Shown here: positions 37,936 through 47,069 of the stretch, in pieces | How the letters are laid out: the number at the start of each line of letters is the position of its first letter | Numbering within the stretch: the first letter of the stretch is position 1 | Assembly (NCBI RefSeq): GCF_017357225.1 | Contig: NZ_CP071604.1 | Location: 2,235,001-2,299,000 of the forward strand | DNA length: 64,000 nucleotides | Origin: Rhizobium binae | GTDB lineage: Bacteria; Pseudomonadota; Alphaproteobacteria; Rhizobiales; Rhizobiaceae | Direction: 5' to 3' | Notes under the pieces: generated by a model | Told to the model about the DNA's origin: nothing | The model's input: the letters and a program-made list of their open reading frames with translations, nothing else | Databases searched by the model: none | Made by a program: the position numbers and the translations under genes

Positions 37936-38766
37936 ATGAAAATCATTCAGATTACCGACACGCACTTCAGTCCGAACAAGCCCCATTTCAACGGCAACTG
38001 GGCGCCGCTTCTGAGCTGGATCGAAGCGACCGGCGCCGACCTGATCGTCCATACCGGTGATCTCACCGTCGACGGCGCCGACAAGGACGAGGATATTACT
38101 TTCTCGATGGATCTGATGCGGCAGGTGTCGATCCCGATGCTCATCGTTCCCGGCAATCACGATGTCGGTCACTTCAGGGAAACCGACCAGCCCGTCAATG
38201 CCGAGCGGCTGGCCCGCTGGCGCAGCCTTGCCGGTGACGATCGCTGGCGCGAGGATGCGGCCGGCTGGCGCTTCATCGGCTTGAACTCGCTGCTTCTCGG
38301 TCATGAGGATGACGAGGAAGAGGCCCAGTTCGAGTGGCTCGCCAAGGCGCTCCAAGACAGGGCGGGGCGGCGCGTGGCTCTCTTTGCGCATAAGCCTCTG
38401 TTCATCGATGCACCCGATGAAGGCGATACCGGCTATTGGAGCGTTCGCCCGGCCCAGCGCCGGCGGCTTTATGATCTGATAGCAGCCCATGACGTGGCGC
38501 TGTTTGCCAGCGGCCACCTTCACTGGGCCTGGCAGGGTCGTTTCGACGACACCCAGCTGACCTGGGGTCCGTCGGCTGCCTTCATCATCGACAAGATGGA
38601 GCGCGAGATGCCGGGCGAGCGCCTGATCGGCGCCGTCGTCCACGAGTTCGATACGTCGGTCGAAAGCGAGATCGTCGCCGTTCCCGGCATGACCGCGCAT
38701 GTGCTCGACGATGTCGTGCTCGAGGTCTATCCCCAGGCGGTGAAGCCGCGCGAGGCCGTCGAATGA
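37936..38766 (+). CDS. Metallophosphoesterase (class III PDE / GpdQ-like)
   Basis: A 276 aa calcineurin-like phosphoesterase with a full dinuclear metal set: Asp8 and His10 (ITDTHFS), HTGDLT, GNHD, FAHKPL and SGHLH. That pattern matches the GpdQ/Rv0805-type class III phosphodiesterases, which cleave glycerophosphodiesters or cyclic nucleotides. The ATG at 37936 is followed directly by the conserved MKIIQITDTHFSPNK. Its stop overlaps the ABC ATPase start by 4 nt. Coupling to a Ugp-type importer suggests that it hydrolyses an imported phosphodiester, though no signal peptide is seen, so it would act in the cytoplasm. Confidence 0.85.
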   Translation: MKIIQITDTHFSPNKPHFNGNWAPLLSWIEATGADLIVHTGDLTVDGADKDEDITFSMDLMRQVSIPMLIVPGNHDVGHFRETDQPVNAERLARWRSLAGDDRWREDAAGWRFIGLNSLLLGHEDDEEEAQFEWLAKALQDRAGRRVALFAHKPLFIDAPDEGDTGYWSVRPAQRRRLYDLIAAHDVALFASGHLHWAWQGRFDDTQLTWGPSAAFIIDKMEREMPGERLIGAVVHEFDTSVESEIVAVPGMTAHVLDDVVLEVYPQAVKPREAVE

Positions 38767-39953
38767 GCGCGCTCTCGCTTCGTGGCATCACCAAAGCCTT
38801 CGGCGGCAACCAGATTCTCAACGGCGTCAGCCTCGATGTCGGCGCCGGCGAATTCATCGCGCTGGTCGGCCCTTCCGGCTGCGGCAAGAGCACGCTGCTG
38901 CGCGTCCTTGCCGGCCTCGACCATGCCGACCATGGAGAGATCGTGATCGGTGGAAAAGACATGTCCGGCGTGGCGGCCGCCGAGCGCAACATCGCCATGG
39001 TCTTTCAATCCTACGCGCTCTATCCGCATCTGACGGCATCTCAGAATATCGCCGTGCCGCTGGCGATGCGCCGGCTGTCGAGAATGGAGAGGCTCCCTTT
39101 CGTGGGCTCGCTGATGCCGGGCCAGCGCGCCACCCGCGCTGCGATAGCCCGCGATGTCAAGGAAATGGCGAAATCGCTGAAGATCGACCACCTGCTCGAC
39201 CGCAAGCCCGGGCAGATGTCTGGCGGCCAGCGTCAGCGTGTGGCGCTCGCCCGTGCCATGGTGCGCCAGCCGAGCATCTTCCTGATGGACGAGCCGCTCT
39301 CCAATCTCGACGCCAATCTTCGCGTTCACGCCCGTGGCGAGATCGTCGACCTGCATCGCCGCGCCGGCGTGCCGACGCTCTATGTCACTCATGACCAGGC
39401 CGAGGCGCTGTCGATGGCCGACCGCGTCGCCGTGATGATGGGCGGCCGTTTGCTGCAGATCGCAAGTCCTCAGGTCATCTATGACGATCCGGCCCATGTC
39501 GAGGTCGCCCGCTTCATCGGCCAGCCGCGCATCAACCTGCTTCCGGCCTTTGCCGAAGGCGGCGTGATCCTGTGCGGCGGCCTGCGGCTGACGCTTGAAA
39601 ATGCACCCGCCGGGAGGGCGCCGGTCACGATCGCAATTCGACCCGAATTCGTCTTTCCCGCCAAGAGCCGGCATGACGGCCTTGCCGCCCGGATCGAACG
39701 CGTCGAATTCCTGGGGTCCGAAGTTATCCTCCATTGCCGGCTCGATGCGATCGGCGAGACGGTCATCGCCAAGGTGCAGCCGTCCGAAGCCTCCGGACTG
39801 GCGGCGGGCGATGCCGTAGGGCTCCGCTTGTCGCCCGGACGCACGCTGGTCTTTGCCGAGGACGGCAGCCGGCTGGCCGGCTTCGTCGCCGGCGGCGACG
39901 CCGGGCTCAGCACTGCTGATGCCGATGCCCAGCGGGAGAGGGCGCATGGCTAG
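38763..39953 (+). CDS. ABC transporter ATP-binding protein (UgpC/MalK type)
   Basis: A 396 aa CUT1-family ATPase. It has Walker A VGPSGCGKSTLLRV, Q-loop FQSYALYPHL, signature MSGGQRQRVALARAM, Walker B FLMDEPLSNLD, and the C-terminal MalK-type TOBE regulatory domain (from about residue 240). About 16 extra residues (ERLPFVGSLMPGQRAT) sit in the helical subdomain before the signature. It overlaps the phosphoesterase by 4 nt and the first permease by 8 nt. Confidence 0.92.
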   Translation: MSALSLRGITKAFGGNQILNGVSLDVGAGEFIALVGPSGCGKSTLLRVLAGLDHADHGEIVIGGKDMSGVAAAERNIAMVFQSYALYPHLTASQNIAVPLAMRRLSRMERLPFVGSLMPGQRATRAAIARDVKEMAKSLKIDHLLDRKPGQMSGGQRQRVALARAMVRQPSIFLMDEPLSNLDANLRVHARGEIVDLHRRAGVPTLYVTHDQAEALSMADRVAVMMGGRLLQIASPQVIYDDPAHVEVARFIGQPRINLLPAFAEGGVILCGGLRLTLENAPAGRAPVTIAIRPEFVFPAKSRHDGLAARIERVEFLGSEVILHCRLDAIGETVIAKVQPSEASGLAAGDAVGLRLSPGRTLVFAEDGSRLAGFVAGGDAGLSTADADAQRERAHG

Positions 39954-40869
39954 CCTCGCCCTCATGGCCATTCCTGATCATTCCGCCCTTGCCCATCGCC
40001 GCAGCGAAGCCCGCATCGCCTGGATGCTGGTGCTGCCGGCGATCGTCCTGCTTTTTCTCTTCGTGCTGTTGCCGGTCACGGCCGTCGTCGTGCTCGGCTT
40101 TACCGATTTCGAACTCGGCTACGGCAAGTTCCGTTTCGTCGGCTTCGAAAACTACGCTCACCTGATCACCGATCGCACATTCCGCAAGTCGTTGTGGAAT
40201 ACGACGGTTTATGCCTCGATCGTCGCGCCCGTTTCGATCCTGCTCGGTCTCGGCATCGCCTTGCTGATCGAGAGCGAGACCGCGGCCCGCAGCGTCTTCC
40301 GCACCGCCTATTTCCTGCCGGTCGCCTCGCTGATCGTCGCCATGGCGACCGTCTGGCAATATATGTTCCACCCGACGATCGGCCCGCTCAATGCGATGCT
40401 GGCGTTTGTCGGTCTGCCCGGTCCAAACTGGCTGGGCAGCTCCGGCACGGTGCTTTACAGCCTTTCGATCATCGGCGTCTGGCAATCTGCCGGCTTCAAC
40501 ATGGTGCTCTTCCTCGCCGGGCTGACGGCAATCCCGCGCGAGCTTTACGCCGCGGCTGACGTGGACGGCGCCAGATCCTCCTTTGACCGCTTCTTGCTGG
40601 TGACCTGGCCAATGCTCGGGCCGACGATGCTGTTCGTCATCACCATCAGCATCACCAATGCGGTCAAGGTCTTCGAGACGGTCAAGATGCTGACGGATGG
40701 CGGCCCGAACAAGGCGTCGGAGGTGCTGCTCTTTACCATCTACCAGGAAGGCTTTGTCTATCTGCGTGTCGGTTATGCCTCGGCGATGACCGTGGTGTTT
40801 CTGCTGATCCTGGTGGTGCTGATGTTACTGCAGTACCGCATTCTCGACCGCCGGGTGCATTACACATGA
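39946..40869 (+). CDS. ABC transporter permease (UgpA/MalF type)
   Basis: A 307 aa inner-membrane permease with six segments, beginning ARIAWMLVLPAIVLLFLFVL. The EAA loop that contacts the ATPase is ELYAAADVDGARSSFDRFL. The start at 39946 (MASLALMAIPDH) overlaps the ATPase stop; earlier starts would lie deep in the ATPase gene. It is followed by the second permease with a 4-nt overlap, so the two probably form a heterodimer. Confidence 0.92.
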   Translation: MASLALMAIPDHSALAHRRSEARIAWMLVLPAIVLLFLFVLLPVTAVVVLGFTDFELGYGKFRFVGFENYAHLITDRTFRKSLWNTTVYASIVAPVSILLGLGIALLIESETAARSVFRTAYFLPVASLIVAMATVWQYMFHPTIGPLNAMLAFVGLPGPNWLGSSGTVLYSLSIIGVWQSAGFNMVLFLAGLTAIPRELYAAADVDGARSSFDRFLLVTWPMLGPTMLFVITISITNAVKVFETVKMLTDGGPNKASEVLLFTIYQEGFVYLRVGYASAMTVVFLLILVVLMLLQYRILDRRVHYT

Positions 40870-41702
40870 CGACAAGCACTTTTTCCTTCGGCAGGGTCAT
40901 CCGCCTGAGCCTGCTCTCTCTTGGGGCGATCGTTTTCCTCGCGCCCTATATCTTCATGATCTCGGCCGCCGGCAAGACGCAGAGCGACATCTTCACCTCG
41001 TCGCTGTCGCTGATCCCCGCGCATCTCGCCTATATCGAGAATTTCACCAAGGCCTTGAGCCGGGTGCCGATGGCGCGGCTTCTGTGGAACGGCGTCGTCG
41101 TCTGCGGGCTGATCTTTTTCTTCCAGGTGCTGGTGGCCATCCCCTGCGCCTACGCCATGGCAAAGCTGCGCTTCGCCGCCGCCCGCGCCATGATGGTGCT
41201 TGTCATGCTCGGCCTTCTTGTGCCGATCCATGCGACCGCGCTGCCGCTTTATGTCGCTTTCGATCGCGCCGCGCTGCTCAACAGCTATGCTGCCCTTGTC
41301 GCGCCCTTCACCATTTCGGTCTTCGCGATCTTCATGTTCCTGCAGTTCTTCCGCGCCATGCCGGACGATCTCATCCATGCCGCCCGTCTCGACGGCATGT
41401 CGGAGCTCGGCATCGTCGCCCGCGTCATCGTACCGAATGCCTGGCCGGCGGTCACCGCCTTCGCCATTTTCTCGGTCGTCGCCCATTGGAACGATCTCTA
41501 CTGGCCGCTGATCGTCATCAGCAAGCAGGACTATGCCACGCCGCCGCTCGGGCTGATGTATTTCCGCGCGGCCGAGGCCGGCGATGACTACGGCGCGCTG
41601 ATGGCTGCGACCCTCATCATTACCCTTCCCCTCGTTGCCGCCTTCCTGCTTGCGCAGAAGCGTTTCGTCGAGGGCATTACCATGACCGGCCTCAAAGGAT
41701 GA
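40866..41702 (+). CDS. ABC transporter permease (UgpE/MalG type)
   Basis: A 278 aa permease with six hydrophobic segments (the first at SLLSLGAIVFLAPYIFMISA) and the EAA-type loop DDLIHAARLDGMSELGIVAR. It carries the MalG-like C-terminus EGITMTGLKG. It pairs with the preceding permease. The substrate-binding protein gene follows after 25 bp. Confidence 0.92.
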   Translation: MTTSTFSFGRVIRLSLLSLGAIVFLAPYIFMISAAGKTQSDIFTSSLSLIPAHLAYIENFTKALSRVPMARLLWNGVVVCGLIFFFQVLVAIPCAYAMAKLRFAAARAMMVLVMLGLLVPIHATALPLYVAFDRAALLNSYAALVAPFTISVFAIFMFLQFFRAMPDDLIHAARLDGMSELGIVARVIVPNAWPAVTAFAIFSVVAHWNDLYWPLIVISKQDYATPPLGLMYFRAAEAGDDYGALMAATLIITLPLVAAFLLAQKRFVEGITMTGLKG

Positions 41703-41727
41703 CCGGCTTCAACCAGGAGAACGAGCG

Positions 41728-42993
41728 ATGAAACGTATCACCCAGCTTCTCGCCGCAGCGGCCGTATCGATGGCAATCGCGCTCCCCGCGCATGCCGAGA
41801 CGACGCTGACGGTTCACTACCCGATGCCGGGCTTCTTCAAGGACGTGATGGACACGATCTCGAAGAAGTTCATGGAAGAAAATCCCGATATCAAGATCCA
41901 GTTCGCCAGCCCTTCGGCGACCTATGAAGAAGGCATCCAGACGATCCTTCGCCAGGTCGGCACCAGCGAAATGCCCGATATCACCTTCATCGGCCTGAAC
42001 CGCCTGCGCATGCTCGACGAACGCGATGTCGCCGTCGACCTCGGTCCGCTCGTCAAGAAAGACGGCAACATGGCCGAGCAGGGCTTCTCCGACACCATCC
42101 TTAAGCTCGCTCAGGTCAAGGGCAAGCAGGTGGGCCTCGCTTTCGCGACCTCCAATCCGATCATGTATTACAATGCCGATCTCGTGAAGGCAGCCGGCGG
42201 CGATCCCGACAATCCACCGAAGACCTGGGATGAGGTCATCGCGCTCGGCGGCAAGATCAAGGCGCTCGGCAACGGCGTCGACGGTATCGATTTCCGCTGG
42301 CAGGGCGACGACTGGATGTTTTCGGCTCTGCTCTTCGGCGCCGGCGGCAAGATGCTGAACGACGACGAAAGCAAGGTTGCCTTCAACGGCCCGGAAGGCC
42401 AGAAGGCCGTCGAGGTCCTGCAACGCATGGTCACCGAGGGCGGCATGCCCGTCTTCACCAAGCCCGCCGGCGAACAGGCCTTCGCAGCCGGCAAGGTCGG
42501 ATTCGAGTTCCAGACCACAGGTGCGCTGCGCAACACGATCAAGAATGTCGGTAACAAATTCGATCTGCGCACCGCCAAGATCCCGCTGATCGATCCGGCG
42601 AACGGCCGCCTTCCCACAGGCGGCAACGCCGTCGTCATCCTGACCCATGACGCCGTCAAGCAGGACGCCGCCTGGAAGTTCGCCAAATTCGCCGCCGGCC
42701 CTTACGGCGCCTCGGTCGTCGTGCCCGGCACCGGCTATGTCCCGAACAACGAGCTTGCCGCCAAGTCAGCCGACTATCTCGGCGATTTCTATAAGCAGAA
42801 CCCGTTGTTTCAGGCCGGTCTCAGCCAGATGCCTGTCATGATCCCCTGGTATGCCTTCCCCGGCTCGAACGGCGTCAAGGTCACCCAGACGATCGTCGAC
42901 AACCTCTCGCGCGTCGTCGACCAGTCGGCCAAGCCGAAGGAAGCGCTCGACGATGCAGCCGCCGATGTCGAGGGCATGTTGCCGCGCAGCTGA
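41728..42993 (+). CDS. ABC transporter substrate-binding protein (family 1, UgpB-like)
   Basis: A 421 aa periplasmic binding protein. Signal peptide MKRITQLLAAAAVSMAIALP is cleaved near AHA/ET. The mature domain has the family-1 layout (TISKKFMEENPDIKIQFASP, then GKQVGLAFATSNPIMYYNAD). It is the last gene of the operon, placed after the permeases, which is less common for CUT1 systems. Because of the phosphodiesterase at the operon head, a glycerophosphodiester or related phosphodiester is a reasonable guess for the ligand; sugars are the alternative. Confidence 0.9.
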   Translation: MKRITQLLAAAAVSMAIALPAHAETTLTVHYPMPGFFKDVMDTISKKFMEENPDIKIQFASPSATYEEGIQTILRQVGTSEMPDITFIGLNRLRMLDERDVAVDLGPLVKKDGNMAEQGFSDTILKLAQVKGKQVGLAFATSNPIMYYNADLVKAAGGDPDNPPKTWDEVIALGGKIKALGNGVDGIDFRWQGDDWMFSALLFGAGGKMLNDDESKVAFNGPEGQKAVEVLQRMVTEGGMPVFTKPAGEQAFAAGKVGFEFQTTGALRNTIKNVGNKFDLRTAKIPLIDPANGRLPTGGNAVVILTHDAVKQDAAWKFAKFAAGPYGASVVVPGTGYVPNNELAAKSADYLGDFYKQNPLFQAGLSQMPVMIPWYAFPGSNGVKVTQTIVDNLSRVVDQSAKPKEALDDAAADVEGMLPRS

Positions 42994-43011
42994 TCGCCTT
43001 CCGCGTCAGAA

Positions 43012-43050
43012 GAAAGGCCGCCACGCCGAGGGCGCGGCGGCCCTTTCTTT
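43012..43050 (+). terminator. Terminator of the ABC-transporter operon
   Basis: GAAAGGCCGCC pairs with GGCGGCCCTTTC (one bulged base), with a further CGC/GCG pairing in the loop and TTTCC after the stem. It lies between the convergent binding-protein and lacI-type genes. Confidence 0.75.
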
Positions 43051-43059
43051 CCGGATGGT

Positions 43060-44040
43060 TTAGATGGCGCGCACCGTACCGCCACGCCGCAGTGTGTAGG
43101 CGACATCTAGATGGCGGGCAGGGGCGGCATTCTCCGCCATGTCGAGCAGCAGCGAGGCGGCCGTCGCGCCCATGCTGGCATCCGGCATTTCGATGGTTGT
43201 CAACGGCGGATCGATCAGACGGCCGATGGCGATGCCGTCGAAGCCGGCAACCGACACGTCCCCCGGCACCGACAGCCCCTCGCGCTTCAGTGCGCCGATG
43301 ACGCCGAGCGCCAGAAGATCGTTGGAGGCGATGATCGCGGTCGGCGAAAGCGAGCTCAGTGCTGCACCGAGATCGAGCTGGTCATAGCCGCCGACGAAGG
43401 GGATCTGCACGGCATCGAGCGGTGTCAGGCCGTTCTCGGCCATGGCGTCGAGATAACCCCTGTAGCGAAGATGGGCGCGGTCGGAGGCGACGAAATTGCC
43501 GGAGAGGAAGAGAATGCGGCGATGGCCCATGCCGACCAGGAAGGTGGTGATCTCGTGGCCGGCACCACGGTTGTCGGCCGTGACGGCCGCCGGAAACTGA
43601 GGCGTCGGCAGGTTGTTGAGCAGCACGGTCGGCGGCAGCCTGGCGAGCAGCGCCTCGCTCGTCGACGGGTCGCAGACGGTGAGGATAAGCCCGGTCGGCC
43701 GGTCGTTTAGCAATGCAGCGACGGCATCGGCCTCGCGCGCCGGGTCGTAATTCGACTGGGCGATCAACACGCCATGGCCGGCCACCAGCATGCGGTTCTG
43801 GATGCTCGACAGCGATGAGGCAAAGACCGGGTTGGTGATGCTGGGGATCAAGACGCCGACTACCGGTCTGCGCCCAAGCCGCCCGACAGCATGGCCGGCC
43901 GGGCGATAACCGAGTTCGGCGGCGGCACGGCGCACCCTGCGCACCATCAGATCGCTAGCCGGTCCGTTGCGATTGAGAACCCGGCTTGCAGTCGCCAGCG
44001 AGCATCCTGCCCGGAATGCGACTTGCTGCAATGTCGCCAT
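43060..44040 (-). CDS. LacI-family transcriptional regulator
   Basis: A 326 aa LacI/GalR regulator. The N-terminal helix-turn-helix is ATLQQVAFRAGCSLATASRV with the hinge SDLMVRRVRRAAAELGYRPA, followed by a periplasmic-binding-like sensor domain (VGVLIPSITNPVFASSLSSI). The start at 44040 gives the standard N-terminus. It converges on the ABC operon with a shared terminator. It is the obvious candidate to control that operon, although no matching operator was recognised. Confidence 0.87.
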   Translation of the reverse strand: MATLQQVAFRAGCSLATASRVLNRNGPASDLMVRRVRRAAAELGYRPAGHAVGRLGRRPVVGVLIPSITNPVFASSLSSIQNRMLVAGHGVLIAQSNYDPAREADAVAALLNDRPTGLILTVCDPSTSEALLARLPPTVLLNNLPTPQFPAAVTADNRGAGHEITTFLVGMGHRRILFLSGNFVASDRAHLRYRGYLDAMAENGLTPLDAVQIPFVGGYDQLDLGAALSSLSPTAIIASNDLLALGVIGALKREGLSVPGDVSVAGFDGIAIGRLIDPPLTTIEMPDASMGATAASLLLDMAENAAPARHLDVAYTLRRGGTVRAI

Positions 44041-44214
44041 CGAAAGCGCCCTCCTGGTGACAGCGTCGAAGCGCAATCCTCTAGTCGGGCTCGATGACAG
44101 TGATCTGACAATTGACGAGATGTGGGGAATTCATCACGTCCCGGCCGTTGAGCAACAGCTCAAGGACCGGTATCCGGTGGTCGGAGGGGACTTGTCGAAA
44201 GCATGCGAGGTCCT

Positions 44215-45384
44215 TCATTGGTCACGCCGCCTCGCGGCCAACAGAGAAATCAGCAGGACACAACTCAGTAGGGCGAGCGACGACGGCAGCCCCTGATATC
44301 CCATCAGCTGCATTGCCAGTCCGGCCGCAGGCGAGCCTGCCATGCCGCCGACGCCCCATGCGAAGGCGAAGGCTGCATTTCCGGCGATCAGGGCTTGACC
44401 GCTGAAACGCTCGCCGAGATGGATCAGCGACATGGTGTAGAGCCCGAACGAGACGCCGCCCCAGATGAAAACGAGCGGCCAGATGAGCCAGGTGGTAAAG
44501 GTAGACGCCAGCAGCAGGCAGCCGGAAAGACAAGCGAGGACGCAGAATAACATGGTCCGCGTCGCGCCGAACCCTTCCGCCACGCGCCCAAGCAGGATCT
44601 GCAGCACAGCATTGCCGGCAACGAAACAGGTGATCAGCGAAGCGATGCGCCCCTCCGTACTGCCAAGTGCCGCGCCATAGACGGCAAGCAGGGAGAGCAG
44701 GATCTGCTCGAAGGCGGCGGCGGTGAAAACCGCAAACAGCAGCAGCGGCGCCCTTGAAAGGAAGTCGCCGACCGATATTGCCTCGCCTTCGCCGGGCATT
44801 TCAGGCAAGCGGAGGGCGACAGCAAGCACGATCAGCCCGCAGCCTAGGAAGGCCCCAATGCCGATCAGGAAGGCCGCCCAGCCTTCCGTGCCACTGAGGC
44901 CGAGCGAGAGCGGACCGACGGCAAAGCCCGCCGAAACGATCGATGAATAGAGGCCCATGATGCGGCCGCGGCGCGACGCCGGCGTGATCGAGATCAGCCA
45001 GGTCTCGCTGATGACATAGAGTGGATTGGCAAAGTAGCCGAGCAGGAAGCGCAGTGGCATCCAGGCCCAAACCTGTTGGCTCCAGCCAATCACCGTCAGG
45101 GTGAGGGCGGTCAGGATCGAACAGAGGATCGCAAGCCGCGCTGCGCCCACCCGCCGCGAAAGCGCCGGAATAACGGGCGCTGATATTATGAAACCCAGCG
45201 GCGTCATCGCGGCCGAGAGCCCGATCAGGGCTGATGTCGTTCCCTGCCGCTCCAGGATGAAGCTCAGCAGCGGATAGGTCAGGCCCTGCGCCACGGCAAA
45301 CACGGTGACGGTCGCGATGATGCCCGCCATCGTGGCCCATGGAATTCGGTCTTCGCCTGGTGACGTCGTGCTTGCCGCGGTCAT
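44215..45384 (-). CDS. Major facilitator superfamily transporter
   Basis: A 389 aa MFS protein with about twelve membrane spans and no large soluble domain. The conserved loop between spans 2 and 3 reads SAPVIPALSRRVGAARLAIL. It resembles the YcaD/drug-efflux-like clade, but the substrate is not predictable. It is divergent from the winged-helix/TPR regulator and upstream of the LacI-family gene on the same strand (174 bp gap). Confidence 0.83.
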   Translation of the reverse strand: MTAASTTSPGEDRIPWATMAGIIATVTVFAVAQGLTYPLLSFILERQGTTSALIGLSAAMTPLGFIISAPVIPALSRRVGAARLAILCSILTALTLTVIGWSQQVWAWMPLRFLLGYFANPLYVISETWLISITPASRRGRIMGLYSSIVSAGFAVGPLSLGLSGTEGWAAFLIGIGAFLGCGLIVLAVALRLPEMPGEGEAISVGDFLSRAPLLLFAVFTAAAFEQILLSLLAVYGAALGSTEGRIASLITCFVAGNAVLQILLGRVAEGFGATRTMLFCVLACLSGCLLLASTFTTWLIWPLVFIWGGVSFGLYTMSLIHLGERFSGQALIAGNAAFAFAWGVGGMAGSPAAGLAMQLMGYQGLPSSLALLSCVLLISLLAARRRDQ

Positions 45385-45523
45385 GCAGATGTCCTCGTCA
45401 GTCGCTGTGGTCGCAGGGCAAGCCCTTGAAAGAGGCTGGAATTCTGCGGGATAGGGGGAGCGGCGTAATTAAGCCGCGCCAAAACGTTCTCAAAAACTTC
45501 CAAACGGACTATAGATCCGCCTC

Positions 45524-47032
45524 ATGCAGGGATTGCGCTTTGCCTTTGGTCCGTTCGTGCTTGATCCGGATGCGGGAACGCTCCTTCGGAATGATGAACC
45601 CGTCGCCATTGGCCATCGCGGGCTGAAGCTACTTGCGGCGCTCGTCGGGCGATCCGGCGAAATTCTTGCCAAGGCCGAGCTGATGGATGCCGCCTGGCCG
45701 GGCTTGGCGGTCGAGGAAGGCAATCTCACCGTCCAGATCGCGCAGTTGCGCAAGCTGCTCGGCCGAGCCGCCGGTGGCGGCGAATGGATCGTAACGGTTC
45801 CGCGCGTCGGCTACCGCTTTACGGGTGCCATGCAGCGGCTCGGCGGAGTGAAGCGAAAAGCCTTGCCGCTGCCGGACAAGCCGTCGATCGCCGTGCTGCC
45901 CTTCCTGAATATCGGCAACGATCCCGAACAGGAATCCTTTGCCGACGGGTTGACCGAAGACCTGATCACCGATCTCTCCAGGATGCCCGGCCTGTTCGTC
46001 ATCGCCCGCAACTCGGCCTTCGCCTATAAAAGCAGGGCGATCGATGTGCACGAGATCGCCGACGAACTCGGCGTGCGCTACCTGTTGGAAGGCAGTGCGA
46101 GACGCGCCGCGGGACGCGTGCGCGTCAACGCCAAGCTGATCGACGCCGTCAGCGGTGATCATCTGTGGGCGGAACGGTTCGATCGCAGCCTGGACGATAT
46201 TTTCGTCGTTCAGGACGAGGTGACGGCGAGGATCGTCGAGGCACTGCTGGGACGGCTGCGCACGCCGCCGCCGCGCCACCGACCTAGAAGTCTCGACGCC
46301 TACGATCTCTGCGTGCGGGCGCGCAACCTGATGGACGATTCCCCACAGGCGGCTGCGGAAGCGCATCTGATGCTGACTCGCGCAGTCTCCCTCGACCCCG
46401 ACTATGCCGAGGCCTATCGCTGGCTAGCCATGAACCACTGGATGGGATGGGTCCATAGCCGCGGGCCGACGGACCCGACCCGCAGCATCGCCTTGCAGCT
46501 GGCGCGCAAGGCTGTTGCACTCGATCCAAACGACGCTGGCTGCCGTTGGGTCCTGGCCTACCTGCTTGCCTATGAACGCGATTTCGCTGCGGCAGAGGCC
46601 GGATTTGCCAAGGCGATCGAGCTCGATCCGAACGAGGCCGACACCTTTGCGGCTCTATCCGACATTACCGTGCTCGCCGGACGGATCGAGGAGGGTCTTG
46701 AACATATTCGCAAGGCATTCCGGCTGAATCCTTTTCCGGCAAGCTGGTATTATCTGGCGCTCGGCCAGGCGCAATATGCAGCGGCGCAATATGCGGCCGC
46801 CGTCGAGACGTTGCGCCGCGAAGAGACCTATCGCACAAGCTCGCGCCGGTTCCTGGCGGCAAGCCTTGCCCAGCTCGGCCGGTTCGACGAGGCGCGGGCG
46901 GAGACTGAACTCTTCCTTGTCGCCAACCCCGGCTTTTCCATCCGCCACTGGGCCGCGACCGAACCATTCCGCGACGCGCGCACGCTTGAACATTTCGTGG
47001 AGGGCTACCGCAAGGCGGGGCTTCCGGAGTGA
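45524..47032 (+). CDS. CadC-type winged-helix regulator with TolB-like and TPR domains
   Basis: A 502 aa protein without a membrane anchor. The N-terminal OmpR/CadC-type winged helix (about 1-100) includes ILAKAELMDAAWPGLAVEEG and VPRVGYRFTG. A middle TolB-N/adenylate-cyclase-associated region contains SIAVLPFLNIGNDPEQESFA, RYLLEGSARRAAGRVRVNAK and DHLWAERFDR. C-terminal TPRs (about 250-490) follow. Such proteins are common in Rhizobiales as cytoplasmic regulators of unknown signal. It is divergent from the MFS gene and may control it. Confidence 0.83.
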   Translation: MQGLRFAFGPFVLDPDAGTLLRNDEPVAIGHRGLKLLAALVGRSGEILAKAELMDAAWPGLAVEEGNLTVQIAQLRKLLGRAAGGGEWIVTVPRVGYRFTGAMQRLGGVKRKALPLPDKPSIAVLPFLNIGNDPEQESFADGLTEDLITDLSRMPGLFVIARNSAFAYKSRAIDVHEIADELGVRYLLEGSARRAAGRVRVNAKLIDAVSGDHLWAERFDRSLDDIFVVQDEVTARIVEALLGRLRTPPPRHRPRSLDAYDLCVRARNLMDDSPQAAAEAHLMLTRAVSLDPDYAEAYRWLAMNHWMGWVHSRGPTDPTRSIALQLARKAVALDPNDAGCRWVLAYLLAYERDFAAAEAGFAKAIELDPNEADTFAALSDITVLAGRIEEGLEHIRKAFRLNPFPASWYYLALGQAQYAAAQYAAAVETLRREETYRTSSRRFLAASLAQLGRFDEARAETELFLVANPGFSIRHWAATEPFRDARTLEHFVEGYRKAGLPE

Positions 47033-47069
47033 CGTCCAAGCCTGACCTGGAAAGGCCAAAGAACCCGAG

